Counted from the first letter of the stretch, positions 11,620 to 24,756 are shown. The stretch is 64,000 bases of DNA from Cladocopium goreaui (GCA_947184155.2 CAMXCT020006575.1:124001-188000); one strand, 5' to 3'. The notes: generated by a model from the sequence alone, not told the origin. Numbers and translations are program-made.

Positions 11620-12870
11620 TTGTTCACTTGATTCTGGAAGAAATTTCACAGTTCAGGCCACAGGAGTCACATTTGAGATGTGGGTACGGTAGAGTCCTGG
11701 TTCATGCTCAGCCTTCAGGAGAAAATCAGAGACCGACTCTTGTGACAGCCTGTTACATGAAAGGCTGATTTTTTGTGCAGGTGGCTTGCAAAATATGCTG
11801 GTGTCACCGACTGGGAACTGAAATGGGGAAGCAGCTACCCTGCTGATGTTGGAACCTCGCTCTGCACTGCGCCCATTCCTGTTCTCAGCTGTTGGCATTT
11901 GCGAGATCTTACTTCTACATGGGAATAATATCAACACATGATTTGTCAATTTGTCTGGCCTCAGGGCCTGCGGGGATCAATTCGTTGCCAGCGTTCAGGA
12001 TGTTTTGTTGATGGTCCTGCAGTGTCTGGTGGTGGATCAATCCGTGCCAAGAAAAGCACTTCCCTGGGAAAGAAGATGGAGAACAGTGAGGTGGATTCCA
12101 GTGCCTCGCAGAAGTTCCGACCTCTAGGGCACGGCAAAAATTCGATTCTGGTGGATGCGGAGGATGTAGAAGTGGGCGAGTTTCAAGTTTAGTGCATATG
12201 CATGCCCAACGTAAGCACGTAAGCTCAGCATTACATGCAGTATTCACTATTCAAATGCACCTGGAACATTCATTACATGCAGTATTCAGCATTCATCTTC
12301 AGTATTACATCCAGTATTCAATGGATTGTGATGAACATGCACCTGGAAATCCTGGAACATGAGATGTTTGATCAGCCCAGGTGATGGTGGGATTATTTCT
12401 GAAGGCACAGAAGATGACAACACCCGAGACACGGTTGACGAAGAAGCGGAGAATCGCAAATTGTGCCGAAGAATCGCCAGGCTGAGACCTGAGACCTGAG
12501 ACATTCTCAGTGCCGAAGGGAAAAGATGTGCTGATTGGGACGACAGGAATCAACTAAACCAGGTGTCTTTTGAAAGGTTTGGAAACCAATTTGAGCAATG
12601 GTCTGGATTTGAGCACTTGGTCAACATGTTTCTGTCTTCGCCTCTTCGCCACCGAAGTTGGCTGCAGTGTCGGTTGAAACGGTGAAACCAGATTGGTTGC
12701 GTGAAAGAGCGATTGAGTATTGCAACATATTGCAACTCGGCCAGGAACAAAGGCGTAAAGTTCCAAGACGTTGATCCAGTCACGCGAAAGTGGCTGAAGC
12801 AGCCGGTGAGCGCAGTCTTCCGCTCCTTGCAGCAGCGAAGTTGCACTAAAAATCTTGGCAACATGTTTCC
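11620..12870. other. Non-coding stretch with short direct repeats
   Basis: No supported gene. Between 12,225 and 12,360 a CATTACATGCAGTATTCA-type phrase recurs two to three times and ATGCACCTGGAA recurs twice, suggesting a degenerate local duplication. Confidence 0.4.
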
Positions 12871-12891
12871 AGATCTGGAGCTTTCCGTTTT

Positions 12892-12917
12892 GAAAACTGG
12901 GGGTACCCCCAGTTTTC
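12892..12917. repeat. 26-bp perfect palindrome
   Basis: Each arm is 13 bp (GAAAACTGGGGGT and its complement), meeting at a GGTACC centre with no spacer. Related text (GGGGTACCC, then CCCCCAGATCT) appears inverted at 12,988-13,020 while CCAGATCTGG occurs at 12,869-12,878. The palindrome may thus be one end of a larger foldback element of about 150 bp. Confidence 0.85.
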
Positions 12918-13188
12918 ATCACATTTTGGTAGGATTTTCCATTATAAATTATAAACATTTATAAATAAACCATCCAGCGATTTTAATGGGGTACCCAAAT
13001 TTATGGAAACCCCCAGATCTCTAGAGGAGTCGAGTGCTCAGAGTTCCACCCATTAGCTCCTCTTTTCAGGCAGACAGTGCAAGGCGCCGTGAGACGATTG
13101 GCAGATGATTTATACAGCGGGGAGGCGCCGGAGATGTGTCCATGGATGGGCATTCCATAGAGGTTCTTGGCGCTGAGATATGGGTATG

Positions 13189-13297
13189 GATCAATACCTA
13201 TGAAAATACCATTTTTTGGGGGATGAACATCCATTTTAACCCAGCTATTTTGATGTGAACAGAAGGGGTACTATTGGTTTTGACACACTGCCGTATC
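13189..13297 (+). repeat. Dispersed ~105-bp repeat, copy 1
   Basis: The segment from TCAATACCTAT to TTTTGACACACTGCC is repeated in the same orientation at 46,961-47,062 with substitutions and small indels. It contains a shared GGATGAACATCCATT core, itself an inverted repeat. There is no coding frame in common. Confidence 0.75.
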
Positions 13298-16200
13298 ATT
13301 GGCACGCATTTGTGCCCCAAGTTGAATAGAATTGTGTCTTTGATCCTCTCACTTTGCAATCGGCATAAAGATACTGCAATTGTTGTTTGGCACCTTGTAA
13401 GCAGTGTCTTTGTGCTGATTGCAAGGTGCATTTCATGTTGGAGCTCTTGCAGAACGCAGATGATTGTGATTTCGCAGAAAATGTGCTGCCAAGCCTCAAG
13501 GTCACTTTTGAGCCGCTTAGCAAAACAAACTGTGCTCCTTACCTTCATGGTTACCGAAATTGACCCCCCTTATACATATTGGGAACAAGTGCGAATTGGT
13601 GCTAGGTCGACAGTGTACCCCAATTGGCTTCATGGTACATGATTTTTTGCCAGTTTTGCTGTTGCTTGTTGACGTGCAGCGAGTCAACTGCGTTCTTTTC
13701 ACCATATCTCAATTTATAATACTGGTACTCAAAGGACATAGATATATGATGATATATGGAATGCAAACATTCTCAATTCAAATCTGGCAAGTGTCCAGGA
13801 CTGATCCAGAGAAGTTTGCCCAATGGACGACCTTCGAACCTGCAAAGCCGGCAGTTGCTTTCCTGATCCTCGTTTGACTAGCACATACTTGGACTGCTGG
13901 ATTATTTTAAGGAAGTCTATTTCGGTGTTTTTCGCTGTTCTCATCTCCTGGTTGTGTGCGTTTTGAGAGGGGGTTGTGTCCTAGGATTGTTGAGCACAAT
14001 GAAACCGGTTTTCGCCACTTGGCAGAACACAGTTGTTCAAGCAGTTCAGGCAACAAAATTTAATGTCCTGAGATGATGGCGCCCCTGTCAGTCTGAATTG
14101 TTGCTGAGTTTTCAACACCGACAATGTCACATGGAGTCACATGCCAAGTTTATCCATAGTTTATCCATAGTTTATCCATAGCTTACCTTTGTTTTCAGTT
14201 CACAAGGCGATGTATTGAGGTCGTGAAAACTGATGGCATGTTTTGAGGCGACTTCAATCTGAAAGCTTTGTGTGACATTGCGCAGTCGACAAAGGCAGGC
14301 AGTGCCCTGGCAGCACTGAGGTGCCATATGATTTTCAAAGCTTCTTGCGCTGTGGCCACTGAGGTGCCCGAAAGTTTATCGGAGCAAAAGGCATTGGCTT
14401 CAAATCGGTCTTCTGTGCAACTTCCACTCCCATTTTGCACTCTGGGCAGTACCATTGCCATTTCGACTCTGAGGAGCCAGCCGAAAAAGTCGACATGTCG
14501 TCTGCGCCTACGATCCCTTTTGCATGTTTTTACCAAGGTCTGTAGAATCATGTATGGTTGGAGCATTGTTTGCATGCTCATCATGCTCCAGGTTTCGTTT
14601 TGACTCAATGGTTGGCAGTTGCCATTTGCCAGTGATCTCAAGTGACCTTTTTTGGAGGCCTTGGATGGCCTTGGCTATTTGATCCCATTTCCGTTGCGGC
14701 GTCCACACGATTTTCAATTTGGCACACGGCTGGTTCTGCCTTTGTATGATCAAACCACTGTCGACAAGTGCCGACGAGTGGTAGAGGCTGGAGCTTGAGG
14801 ATGAGGGTCAAGGGCCTTCAAACCAATTCTCACTCTCTACATGTATAGATAGTAATGCCGTTTTATCCGGTACATCAACTTTGTCAGATATCTCTTTCGG
14901 TGCCTATTTACATGTAGCTTCACTCAGCGTATTTGCCCAAATCTGGAAGTGGAAAAAACGTTGCCAAGGCCAGGGCCAACCTGCCTTCCCATGGCCACGC
15001 CAGGATTTGAGACCTGAACTTTTGCTCTTCCTCAGGAAGCTGGACAAGATCACCATCATGGAAACTTGGGCGTTACGAATCGGCCATCCAGGCCATATGT
15101 TTCCGCTGCCTCTGCGTCATCCTAAGGGCAAGAAAAATCCATGAGAAACAATGGTGAAACATGGTGAAACAACACCTGAGATAACTCTTCGAATTGCGCT
15201 GACCCAGGGGAACACCCTGTGCAAAGTGCGCCAAGGATCAGGTGCACAGTATACAGAAAGAGATCCAAAAGACCAATTATGACGCTTGGCTGCACGTCCA
15301 AGCAATGCAGCAAACGCAGTTTCACACTCAAGCAATGGTCTAAGCTACTTCAGCTTCAGTTCCCAAATTTTGCCTTTTCAGTTGCTGTTTTTCTGTGTTC
15401 TCAGTTTTCTACTGCATTTCTGCATTTCATTTGCCTTTTTAGAGGTCACACGCATCACCGACTTTAAAGTGCACATCATTTCTCCTGCCATAACTGTTTT
15501 CGTATGCTTTTGTATGCTTTGTGTGTTCAGATGTTCCGCAAGTCGCATGGCTGAAAGCAACAGAACTTCAGGATGAGACTGGCGAAGTTGTAAAGTTACA
15601 AACATCAGTCAAAACAACGTCGCCTGGCAATCTCTGCGAGGACATGAGTATTAGTAGATCAAATGTTGTGCATTTCCGTGGGTGACTCCGTGTTTTGCAG
15701 GTGATACATTTTTTGTGGGTAGTGCTATTACTCTTGATAATCTCTTGGTACAACATGCTGGGGATGTTGTGATGAATGGTAATTGCTTGAGTGTAGATGC
15801 TAATACTGTAATAGCCTGGTGAGTTTCAACAGATAGTAGACTTAGCAGACATACGCATTCTGTTTTATCTGTTTTATTGTCATAGCACATGTCTTAGCAT
15901 GGCTTGGCATGTCAGTTTCCCTGCCAGGAGACTTCCCAAGTCCTATGGCGGGCACCTTGACAGTTTTTTTTGTCAGATCGGATCTCCCCTTTTCGAATCG
16001 TTTTTGCGCAGTAGCGGAATCGCAGTGAACCGAACTGTTAGTAACTTTTTGAGGTTCGCAAAACAGTTCGCAAAACAGTTCGCAACACATTTCGCAAAGA
16101 TGATGAGGATAGTAAACATATGTAAACATATGTAAACATAACATCAGTTGATGTAGCAATGATAATGGGAAAATCTCTTTGCAAACTCGGATCTTCGATG

Positions 16201-16940
16201 TTCCACAGATTCCACAGACTCGCTTCAGTAGAGGAAAAAAACCCGAAAACCCTACTTTTGACACTGCAGAATCACTGGTTCCAAAGAAACTTTCGGCGTG
16301 TTGTCTTGGTTCTACTTGACTTGACTTTTGAAGTTTGCTTCTATTCACTTGTTTCCAGACTTAACTTGACTTAACAAGCTGCTAAGGTCCATCGTCATTC
16401 GGTGCCGTTGCCAATGCCATCCATGCCATCCATGTTGCGGGATGCCCAAAACGTTGAATTGCAGATCGCATTCCCCCGAACAACTTCAAAGCAACTGCAC
16501 CATCTGGAACAACTTCCAGCTTTTGCTTGGCTGCCTTTGAGATCCTACGGCTTTAGATTCATCCTTCAAGCTGATTGGGCAGTACCTTCTTCGCGAGAAG
16601 CGATCTTGGCTGAGAACCCGATGAATCAATGCCTTCGTGCTGCACTTCCGGATGCATTCTGTCACTCGGTCCTTCAACCTTTGCACTGACAGGTTTTTGA
16701 CTGCAGGATTGGAGAGTCGCATTTGCCAATTTCACAGGTCGATTTTGCTAAGAATCCAACGATTTTCAGAAGGGCCGAAGGGCCCGTAGAATGCCATAGA
16801 AGCACAGCTGTTCAGGACATGTTCACGCAGCGATTGTTTCTATGAGGTGACCTGATTGAAGGTCTGGCAAACCGTGCGCTGGCAAGTTCCGATGAAGCAG
16901 AGCGAGAGCCTTCGTTTCAAAAAAATCTGACATGATTTAT
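13298..16940. other. Gene-poor stretch with short tandem repeats
   Basis: I see no convincing gene. Small features are three copies of the 14-mer AGTTTATCCATAGT at 14,150-14,190, three copies of a CAGTTCGCAAAA-like unit near 16,055-16,090, and an ATATGTAAAC tandem at 16,115-16,140. Scattered open frames are short and lack domain signatures. Confidence 0.4.
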
Positions 16941-17169
16941 GGCGGTGTGGATATTTTGGAGTCATGGACCTCTGGAGTTCTCAAGTGTCAATCGTATCGG
17001 GATGTCAATCGAATGGGCTAGCGCCCTGGTGCCGCCGACTCCCCCTATTTGGGGACTCCTGTATATGGCTCTGAAGGGAGGAGCGTGGGTCCGCCGTTGT
17101 GCGCCCGGGGCGCCCCGTGCATGGGGGAGCCGCGGGATCAGGAGGCGTAGCGGACCGAGGTTACAGGAG

Positions 17170-19350
17170 GGCGTGGTGGAAGCTGCCGCGAGGGATTCGG
17201 AGCATTTTAAGGGTTTTTTTAAAGGTTTTAAGGGTTTTAAGCGTTTAAAGGCTGGCAAACGGCAGGCTTGAACGCCCTAACAACAGAGTGCTATGTGCAG
17301 GCAAACAGCAGGCTGCAAGCTATGCAGGCAAACGGCAGGCTGCAACACTGGAACAGGAGAGGCTTACAGCAGGGCTTGGTGGAAGGAGCATTTTAGGGGT
17401 TTTAAGGGTTTTAAGGGTTTGAAGGCTGGCAACGGAGCATTTTAAGGGTTTTAGGGGTTTTAAGCGTTTGAAGGCTGGCAAACGGCAGGCTTGAACGCCC
17501 TAACAACAGAGTGCTATGTGCAGGCAAACAGCAGGCTGCAAGCTATGCAGGCAAACGGCAGGCTGCAACACTGGAACAGGAGAGGCTTACAGCAGGGCTT
17601 GGTGGAAGGAGCATTTTAGGGGTTTTAAGGGTTTTAAGGGTTTGAAGGCTGGCAACGGAGCATTTTAAGGGTTTTAGGGGTTTTAAGCGTTTGAAGGCTG
17701 GCAAACGGCAGGCTTGAACGCCCTAACAACAGAGTGCTATGTGCAGGCAAACAGCAGGCTGCAAGCTATGCAGGCAAACAGCAGGCTGCAACACTGGAAC
17801 AGGAGAGGCTTACAGCAGGGCTTGGTGGAAGGAGCATTTTAGGGGTTTTAAGGGTTTTAAGGGTTTGAAGGCTGGCAACGGAGCATTTTAAGGGTTTTAG
17901 GGGTTTTAAGCGTTTGAAGGCTGGCAAACGGCAGGCTTGAACGTCCTAACAACAGAGGGGCATGTGCAGGCAAACGGCAGGCTGCAACGCTGGAACAGCA
18001 AAGGCTTACAGGAGGGCTTGATGAAAGCTGCCGCGAGGGATTCGGAGCATTCTAGGGGTTTGAATGGTTTTCAGGGTTTTAAGAAGGCTTACAGCAGGGC
18101 TTGGTGGAAGGTACCGCCAGGGATTCGGAGCATTTTAAGTATTTTTTTAAAGGTTTTAAGGGTTTTAAGCGTTTGAAGGCTGGCAAACGGCAGGCTTGAA
18201 CGCCCTAACAACAGAGTGCTATGTGCAGGCAAACAGCAGGCTGCAAGCTATGCAGGCAAACGGCAGGCTGCAACACTGGAACAGGAGAGGCTTACAGCAG
18301 GGCTTGGTGGAAGGAGCATTTTAGGGGTTTTAAGGGTTTTAAGGGTTTGAAGGCTGGCAACAGAGCATTTTAAGGGTTTTAGGGGTTTTAAGCGTTTGAA
18401 GGCTGGCAAACGGTAGGCTTGAATGTCCTAACAACAGAGGGGCATGTGCAGGCAAACGGCAGGCTGCAACGCTGGAACAGCAAAGGCTTACAGGAGGGCT
18501 TGGTGAAAGCTGCAGCGAGGGATTCGGAGCATTCTAGGGGTTTGAATGGTTTTCAGGGTTTTAAGAAGGCTTACAGCAGGGCTTGGTGGAAGGTACCGCC
18601 AGGCATTCGGAGCATTCTAAGTGTTTTTTTAAAGGTTTTAAGGGTTTTAAGCGTTTGAAGGCTGGCAAACGGCAGGCTTGAACGTCCTAACAACAGAGGG
18701 GCATGTGCAGGCAAGCGGCAGGCTGCAACGCTGGAACAGCAAAGGCTTACAGGAGGGCTTGATGAAAGCTGCCGAGAGGGATTCGGAGCATTCTAGGGGT
18801 TTGAATGGTTTTAAGGGTTTTAAGAAGGCTTACAGCAGGGCTTGGTGGAAGGTACCGCCAGGGATCCGGAGCATTTTAAGGGTTTTAGAGGTTTTAAGGG
18901 TTTGAAGGCAGGCAAACGGCAGGCTTGAACGCCCTAACAACAGAGTGCTATGTGCAGGCAAACGGCAGGCTGCAACGCTGGAACAGCAAAGGCTTACAGG
19001 AGGGCTTGGTGGAAGCTGCCGCGAGGGATTCGGAGCATTCTAGGGGTTTGAATGGTTTTCAGGGTTTTAAGAAGGCTTACAGCAGGGCTTGGTGGAAGGT
19101 ACCGCCAGGGATTCGGAGCATTTTAAGTATTTTTTTAAAGGTTTTAAGGGTTTTAAGCGTTTGAAGGCTGGCAAACGGCAGGCTTGATTGCCTTAACAAC
19201 AGAGGGGTATGTGCAGGCAAACAGCAGGCTGCAGGCTATGCAGGCAAACGGCAGGCTGCAACACTGGAACAGCAGAAGCTTACAGCAGGGCTTGGTGAGG
19301 GAGCATTTTAGGGGTTTTAAGGGTTTTAAGGGTTTGAAGGCTGGCGCAAC
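17170..19350 (+). repeat. Satellite array with two alternating unit types (223 and 259 bp)
   Basis: Taking GGCTTGAACGCCC as marker, successive units start near 17,270, 17,493, 17,716, 17,939, 18,198, 18,421, 18,680, 18,927 and 19,186. Spacings are 223, 223, 223, 259, 223, 259, 247 and 259 bp. Both types share GCAGGCAAACGGCAGGCTGC blocks and runs of TTTTAAGGG/TTTTAGGGG. The longer type adds a segment with GGATTCGGAGCATT. Unit lengths are not multiples of 3, so open frames inside are not genes. Confidence 0.92.
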
Positions 19351-19431
19351 TGTCAATGGTATCGGGATGTCTAGGCGGCTGTCAATGCATATGGGAACCA
19401 TGAGGGCCAATCCATAGGAGCCACCTAAGCT

Positions 19432-20489
19432 ATGCCAATTTTCATAGCTTTGAATCCATGGATTGCATTGATTGGGTCTGCCCAGGCAGAAGAGTTTCGC
19501 CGCCTCTATCAGATCATCCCTTTGCCTGGTGAAGCCGCTGAGTTCTTCGTGGACAGTCCACGACAAATCCTGGCAGGTTTGGCAAAGAGGAAGTTCATCC
19601 TGGTGCAGAAAGGCAGTGGCAGCTGCTGTGTGACACCAGCAGAAGTGGTTCGCAGTGAGCTACGGAACAGCACCCAGGCGGACCTTGGGTCAAAGCCTGT
19701 GGCATCATGTAGAGAATTTATGTTGAACCTTGCAAGCCATGAGGTTTATAGAAATTGAGATTTCAACAAAAATTCTTTAAAAAATGATTAGAACAACTGC
19801 TTCAGAGTTCTACTGAAACTATTCTGTTGTGACAGCCACGAAAAGTAGCTGTTGATCAAACCTTTGAGTGTCAAGAACCCGGAGGCCGGTCCAATGACCT
19901 CCGATCCCGATGTCCAAAGAGTTCTGGAAACTTGGCCTTTTCTGTGCTGATGACGACTTCTCCCAGTCCGAATGTGCTGAGCATCTCCTGCCATCCAAGT
20001 CATCCAATGATGTCAAATGTTCATGTAAATTGAGTGCTCTAGTTGATTCAACATTTGGAATTTCTGTTGGTTGCATGTTCATTGCAAGACAGTGACGCTT
20101 TGTGATCACTTGCCTGAGCTTGCCCCAAGGAGGATGTTTTGAACGGGTGCAATCTTTTCTTCGAGAAAGGTTTGATTTCAAAGAATTTGGCAAATGAGCT
20201 ACATATCTCCGAACTCAATGGTTCCATTGCCTACAAATGCCTGGAGTCCTTGTCCCAGAGAGAGGAACAAATGACCCGGGTCCTGCCTCAAAGCGTCATT
20301 TCGGAGGAGTTAAAGTTGATCCACTTTCTGCTGCAGATCTTGGCCACTGCCAACATTTCCCAGTCGGACGTCGACCAGCTTCGCCGGCTCCGGATCATTC
20401 CTACAGAGAGCGGAAAATTGTCGTCGCTGGATCAGAAGGTCTACATGGTTGACGAGAGGATGGCGAGCACGTTGCAAGGTGCTCACTAA
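19432..20489 (+). CDS. Exon segments of a sacsin/NO VEIN-like protein, N-proximal part (tentative)
   Basis: Two plus-strand coding-like segments, 19,432-19,758 and 20,139-20,489, with a probable intron between. The first contains RRLYQIIPLPGEAAEFF and RKFILV..G-x-WV/CCVTP-like text. The second contains LRRLRIIPTESGKLSSL. The pattern of 'short path to a loss-of-position, IPTESG, then surface strand' repeats recalls the scaffold of sacsin/NO VEIN (DUF3684-like) proteins, which in plants act in membrane trafficking and cell polarity. The family call is by pattern memory only. A LINE or other gene family cannot be excluded without a profile search. No start codon can be fixed. Confidence 0.4.
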
Positions 20490-20827
20490 TTAGCAACGGG
20501 TCATAGTTTTCGTATGTTTTCAGGAAGTTCATGCAAGGTTAGGTGATCAGTGGTACCCACGTAGGAAGCATGACATGGTTTTGGCCATGTACAATGCCCC
20601 ATTCCTGAGTCCGAAAACAGAAATTTGAACCAGTAAAAATGCTTGCTTGGAAATTGTTTGTCTTCATCCGCTCTGGGTCTAAGCCAGAACCGATTGTAGC
20701 TTTTATTTTGCATCGATTGTGATTCGGCCTTTGCAGATTCGGCTTCTCAAATCGGATCCACTTTGGATGTTCCATCGAGCTAGCAGATAGAATTCACATC
20801 ACGATTTCCGTGTCCTCATTACAGGCT

Positions 20828-21295
20828 ACGCAGAAGGTCTGAGCCTGAAGTTCAAGCAAATGATGAGCAAGGAAGTTGAACTATTTTTGACCAGAAGATT
20901 AGGGGTACAGCAGACGGACAGCGTTCGTTTCTTGAACGATGCTTGCTCGGCAAGACGTGTTTTCTTGAATATCGCCCGGAGAAGTTCCTTAGCAAGAAGC
21001 TCTCAAAGGAGGCCAAGGGGCCGAACGAATGGATATAGGTTGAACATCTCATACATTTGGCACCATTGTTGCTAGTGCTGGTTAAATGGGTGTTGCCGGC
21101 GCTTAAAGAAGGCAATTTTTATGTCATGCGAGATAGTGCCGAAAAGGCATCTACCACTCTACCTTACCTCAATGGCAGCACTGTGATCGCTTTTCTAAGG
21201 ACATCCTGGTGCCAATGTTGACATCGGATGAAGCCCTGGACAGTGAACAGTTGATTGCTGCCACGCAGAGAGCCCGTTGCTCGATCTGACTTCAG
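20828..21295 (+). CDS. Further exon segments of the same sacsin/NO VEIN-like gene (tentative)
   Basis: At 20,828-20,945 a frame reads LSLKFKQMMSKEVELFL followed by TRRLGVQ, the 'helix then L-G-V' phrase that recurs in this repeat family. At 21,050-21,200 and 21,165-21,290 two overlapping frames read WVLPALKEGNFY and FSKDILVPMLTSDEALDSEQ. Moving between them needs a splice or a frameshift. Poor continuity could mean a decayed copy. Confidence 0.33.
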
Positions 21296-21719
21296 AAGCA
21301 TCAGGAGCTACCCTAAATCATCCATTATTCATGGGTTTCATGGGTCCTTTAGTGAGCCCAGAGACCTTCAACATGAAGCACCCATGAATCAACTTCGACC
21401 ACTATGAGTCCGAGTAAAAACTCTAAGTAAAAGTTTGGCGCCTGTCGCATGCCTACAGCCTAAACTCCGAGGTTACTGCTTGGGGCTGGTGAAGCCTGAC
21501 CAACGGAGCACTTTCCTTGCCGAGCTCCGGAAAAAAATGTGGGTTGTGATTGATGAATCTGATGGATTCTGGGCTTAATTGGTGGCATGCCATTCTTTTT
21601 GCTTTTTTTGTTGATTTTTGGGGAGCAGGTTTTTGGCAGCGTTGCTTCGGGGTGTATCACGCAATTGGGAGTTGATTTCAGAGTTTTTCCAGCAAACCAA
21701 GGAAGGAACATGCGTACTC

Positions 21720-23074
21720 TGCCTGATCCGGTTCAGCTGTCGGAGGCTGTTGTGCATGTTGTTGGACTGCCCCCAAAGATCAAAGCAGCTTGGAAAGGCC
21801 CACCGAGACACAACGTCTCATACCTCTACAAGTTGAACAGTGAGCCACACTCCTTGCCGTGGGAGACATTTTGGCAGGAACTGGGTTGTTGGCCAGTCGT
21901 AAGTCTTCAACCATGTGACAATTTGCCACTTTGGCAGAGTGAAAGCGATGACTTTGCACACATCGTTCGTGCTCTAAGCCACATGACTTCTGCTCATGAC
22001 GCAGCAAGGGAGATGGTGCAATGGCTGGCGCCACATGGCTCTTTCTATGCCAAATACTTTCCAGATCCAGCCAGTCGAAGTCAAGCACAAGTCCCCCAGA
22101 ACTCTTTCGCATATCTCTTTTGCAACGCAGATTGGATGCCTTCATTCCACAAGACTCAATTACTTTCGCCGATGAAGGGATGGATTCTGAGCAACAACTG
22201 CAGGCGATATCGTGAGTATTCATCCAACCACTTCCTGTCCAGCCATTGCTTCGATCAGAGCGTTCACGAGCTTGCCAGACGTTGGACATGCTTGAACTGG
22301 GTCATGGACAAGCCGACGTCAAAGATTCTGTGTGAAACGTTGAAGGCTCGGAATGGAACTCGTTTGCCGATGAGCCATGATCATGCAATCCAACTGTATG
22401 ATGCTTTGCGCAAGGCGCTGGAGCGGGAACATATCAAACCAGACCAAGGAGAGGAAGATCCAGATGCAGAAGTGTGCCAGGAAGTGCGGGAAGTGCGTGC
22501 TTTTTTGAAGAATGAGGCTTGGATCTTTCTCCCAGACACTTCGAGCAGAAAACACGCATTTGAAAATCATTGGGAGCCCCATCAAGGAACTTTCTTTGCA
22601 ACTTCAAGCCTCGCCGTCAATGATCAATCGTCTCTCTTCTTGAAGACGAGTGATTATGTGACAGAGGACATGGCGAGACTCGCAGCAGAAGCTGCAGGAG
22701 CTCAAGCCCTCAATGCATACTACTGGGACTACCGTCTTATCAAACACTTGTTTCAGGATTGGGGAGTTCTACCTACTGTTGGGTGGGGCACATATTTGGA
22801 AGTCCTGCGACTTGTGGACAGCAAGGTTGGTTCGATGGACCCGGACCATTCATGGGAGGACGGAAATGTGTATTCACAGGTGGTGAGGCAAATTATGCTT
22901 GTCTTGGGTTATTTGGAGAAGGAGATGCCAGGCAGGGTGACGTTTGTTTGGAGCAAAACTCACTGTCTCCCAGTGTCGAGATCATTCTCTGTATCAGATT
23001 ATCCAGCATGTCAGAATGTCAACATCCAAACATGGAAGGCGACAGCTAGCAACACAACCGAAGAAGAGCGTTGA
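21720..23074 (+). CDS. Large exon of the sacsin/NO VEIN-like gene (tentative)
   Basis: The open stretch begins at 21,587, but coding-like sequence seems to start near 21,720; it ends at 23,074. Readable blocks include WFQELGCWPVV-like text, AFLKNEAWIFLPDTSSRK, DQSSLF, YYWDYRLIKHLFQDWGV followed by LPTVGWGTYLEVLRLV, and RVTFVWSKTHCLPVS near the end. The succession 'exposed-strand, factory W, G-V-LPT, Y-L-x-L' matches the late repeats of NO VEIN-like proteins as I remember them. No membrane segment or catalytic motif is visible. The exon is roughly 450 codons, long for this locus. Confidence 0.5.
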
Positions 23075-23252
23075 AATTCCACCAAGACGGAAATTAGCCA
23101 AAGCTCATTGGAGTCAACCAGATGCTCAATTTTGCCCCCGTGTGATCGTTAGGGTTCTTGATGGTCTCTGAAGTCACACTAAATGCTTAGCCTATAATTG
23201 CTTGTCTCTTTTGCCACGGCTGCTGAAAACGGAGCTTGTTTAGGGAATCCTT

Positions 23253-24547
23253 TTGAAGGCATTCCGTGTTCACAAAATTTCGGAAATTGAAGCGCGTTGG
23301 GCTAAAAACCCTGACGACGTTGTGTGGAACATCGGGCAACTGAGACTAAGTTGGGCGAAATCTCTAAGAGGCAAAAGAGTTTCATCATGTCAGCCTTCAC
23401 AGCCCATAGGCATGCATCGTTTTGCGCCAATCGACAGGAAGACATATGCACGGAGACTATGAAGAGGAAGAGGCTGAAGAGGACCCAAGTGTCAAGTAGT
23501 TGTGCTCCGAGCAGCTTCCAACACACACACAAAGTTATTATAAATCACATTAATCACATTGTTTTTCATGAAAGTCAGCCTTTCATCGCATTTGATGCAT
23601 TTTTCACCAGGACGTACCTGGTCGAAGTCGAGAAGACTTGAAGAAATTCATGTCTGAAGTGAAGCACCTTCGAATCATCTTGACAGAGCGCCTGCATTTT
23701 CGAAAGCCAGTGACCTGCCTGGAATGGCGGTAGGGCATTGTGGATTGTGGCATCATGAACCACTTGTGGATCTTGCCAAATCACGCCGGGAAAATGCACA
23801 GCTTTTGAATTACTATAATTTCTAGATAAACCATGATGCGTTGAAGCTAAGTAAGTAGCGGACAAAGCTCAAATCTTGTGCCACAACTCCTGTCCAGGTT
23901 GAGGTGGTCTACATCGCTGACGTGTCCGATTGGTTGGAGGAAGCCAAGGACTTTGTTGCGAGGTTGTCGTCAAGGATGAGCGGCAAAGTGAGCGGCAAAG
24001 TGACCAAGGGAGTTGAGAACTTGGGTCTAGCAAGTGTGGGCCTCAGAGGGACAGTTCACACGCGCTTTGTGCCACAACTTTCGTCATTATGCGCAGCTTC
24101 GTTCCTAATATCGAGCCCAGGCTGGAATGAAACAGATGCAGATTTAAGGGGCCTTTTGCCAGAGTCTTTGCCTTCAGATGAGCGAGAAACACACCTCGCA
24201 CGGGCGATTTTTCTTGCCAGCGTGCTCAGCTTAATTGTGAAGAGCTGCTACCCGTTAAAGGGTTGCATACTTCCAAGGATTGCATTGTAAAAGCACAATA
24301 AAGCATCGGGCAGGAAACGCAGATGATGGTGCTACCGTTTGATGCAACAGAAATTGCACCACCTATGTTTCACCTCCAGATTAACAGCAAACTCTTGCCC
24401 CTTCGGCTCCAGGTCAGATCAATCTTTCTGAGTCATGGCTCCAAAGAATTGAAGATCGCTGCTTGGCATTTGGCGGTTGCCATGAACTTCTGCGTCGTCA
24501 GAGGTCAGGAGCACGATGAAGAAAGCAAGTTGCAGGCAAGCGAGTGA
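23253..24547 (+). CDS. Downstream exon candidates, probably of the same gene
   Basis: Short coding-like segments follow: KAFRVHKISEIEARWAKNP at 23,253-23,385, a charged piece near 23,380-23,490, VEVVYIADVSDWLEEAKDF at 23,899-24,290 (preceded by a CCAG), and ATEIAPPMFHLQINSKLLPL at 24,320-24,547. They are collinear with the preceding exon and on the same strand. The function of this tail is not visible. Confidence 0.33.
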
Positions 24548-24756
24548 TAGCGTGTGATAGTTCATGAAGCTTTCACAATGAGTCACAGGCTATCTCAGGC
24601 TGGTTCAAAGTGCCTGAAGAGGCTGTGCTTAGATGTGTTTGGTGCACTTGGACTATTGATCTCCTTGCTACATTAAGAACGTGGGAAACAGTTACATTTG
24701 CACCGCATGGACTATAGCTACTATAGCTATATAGATGCATTACACCCGGTGGACAG

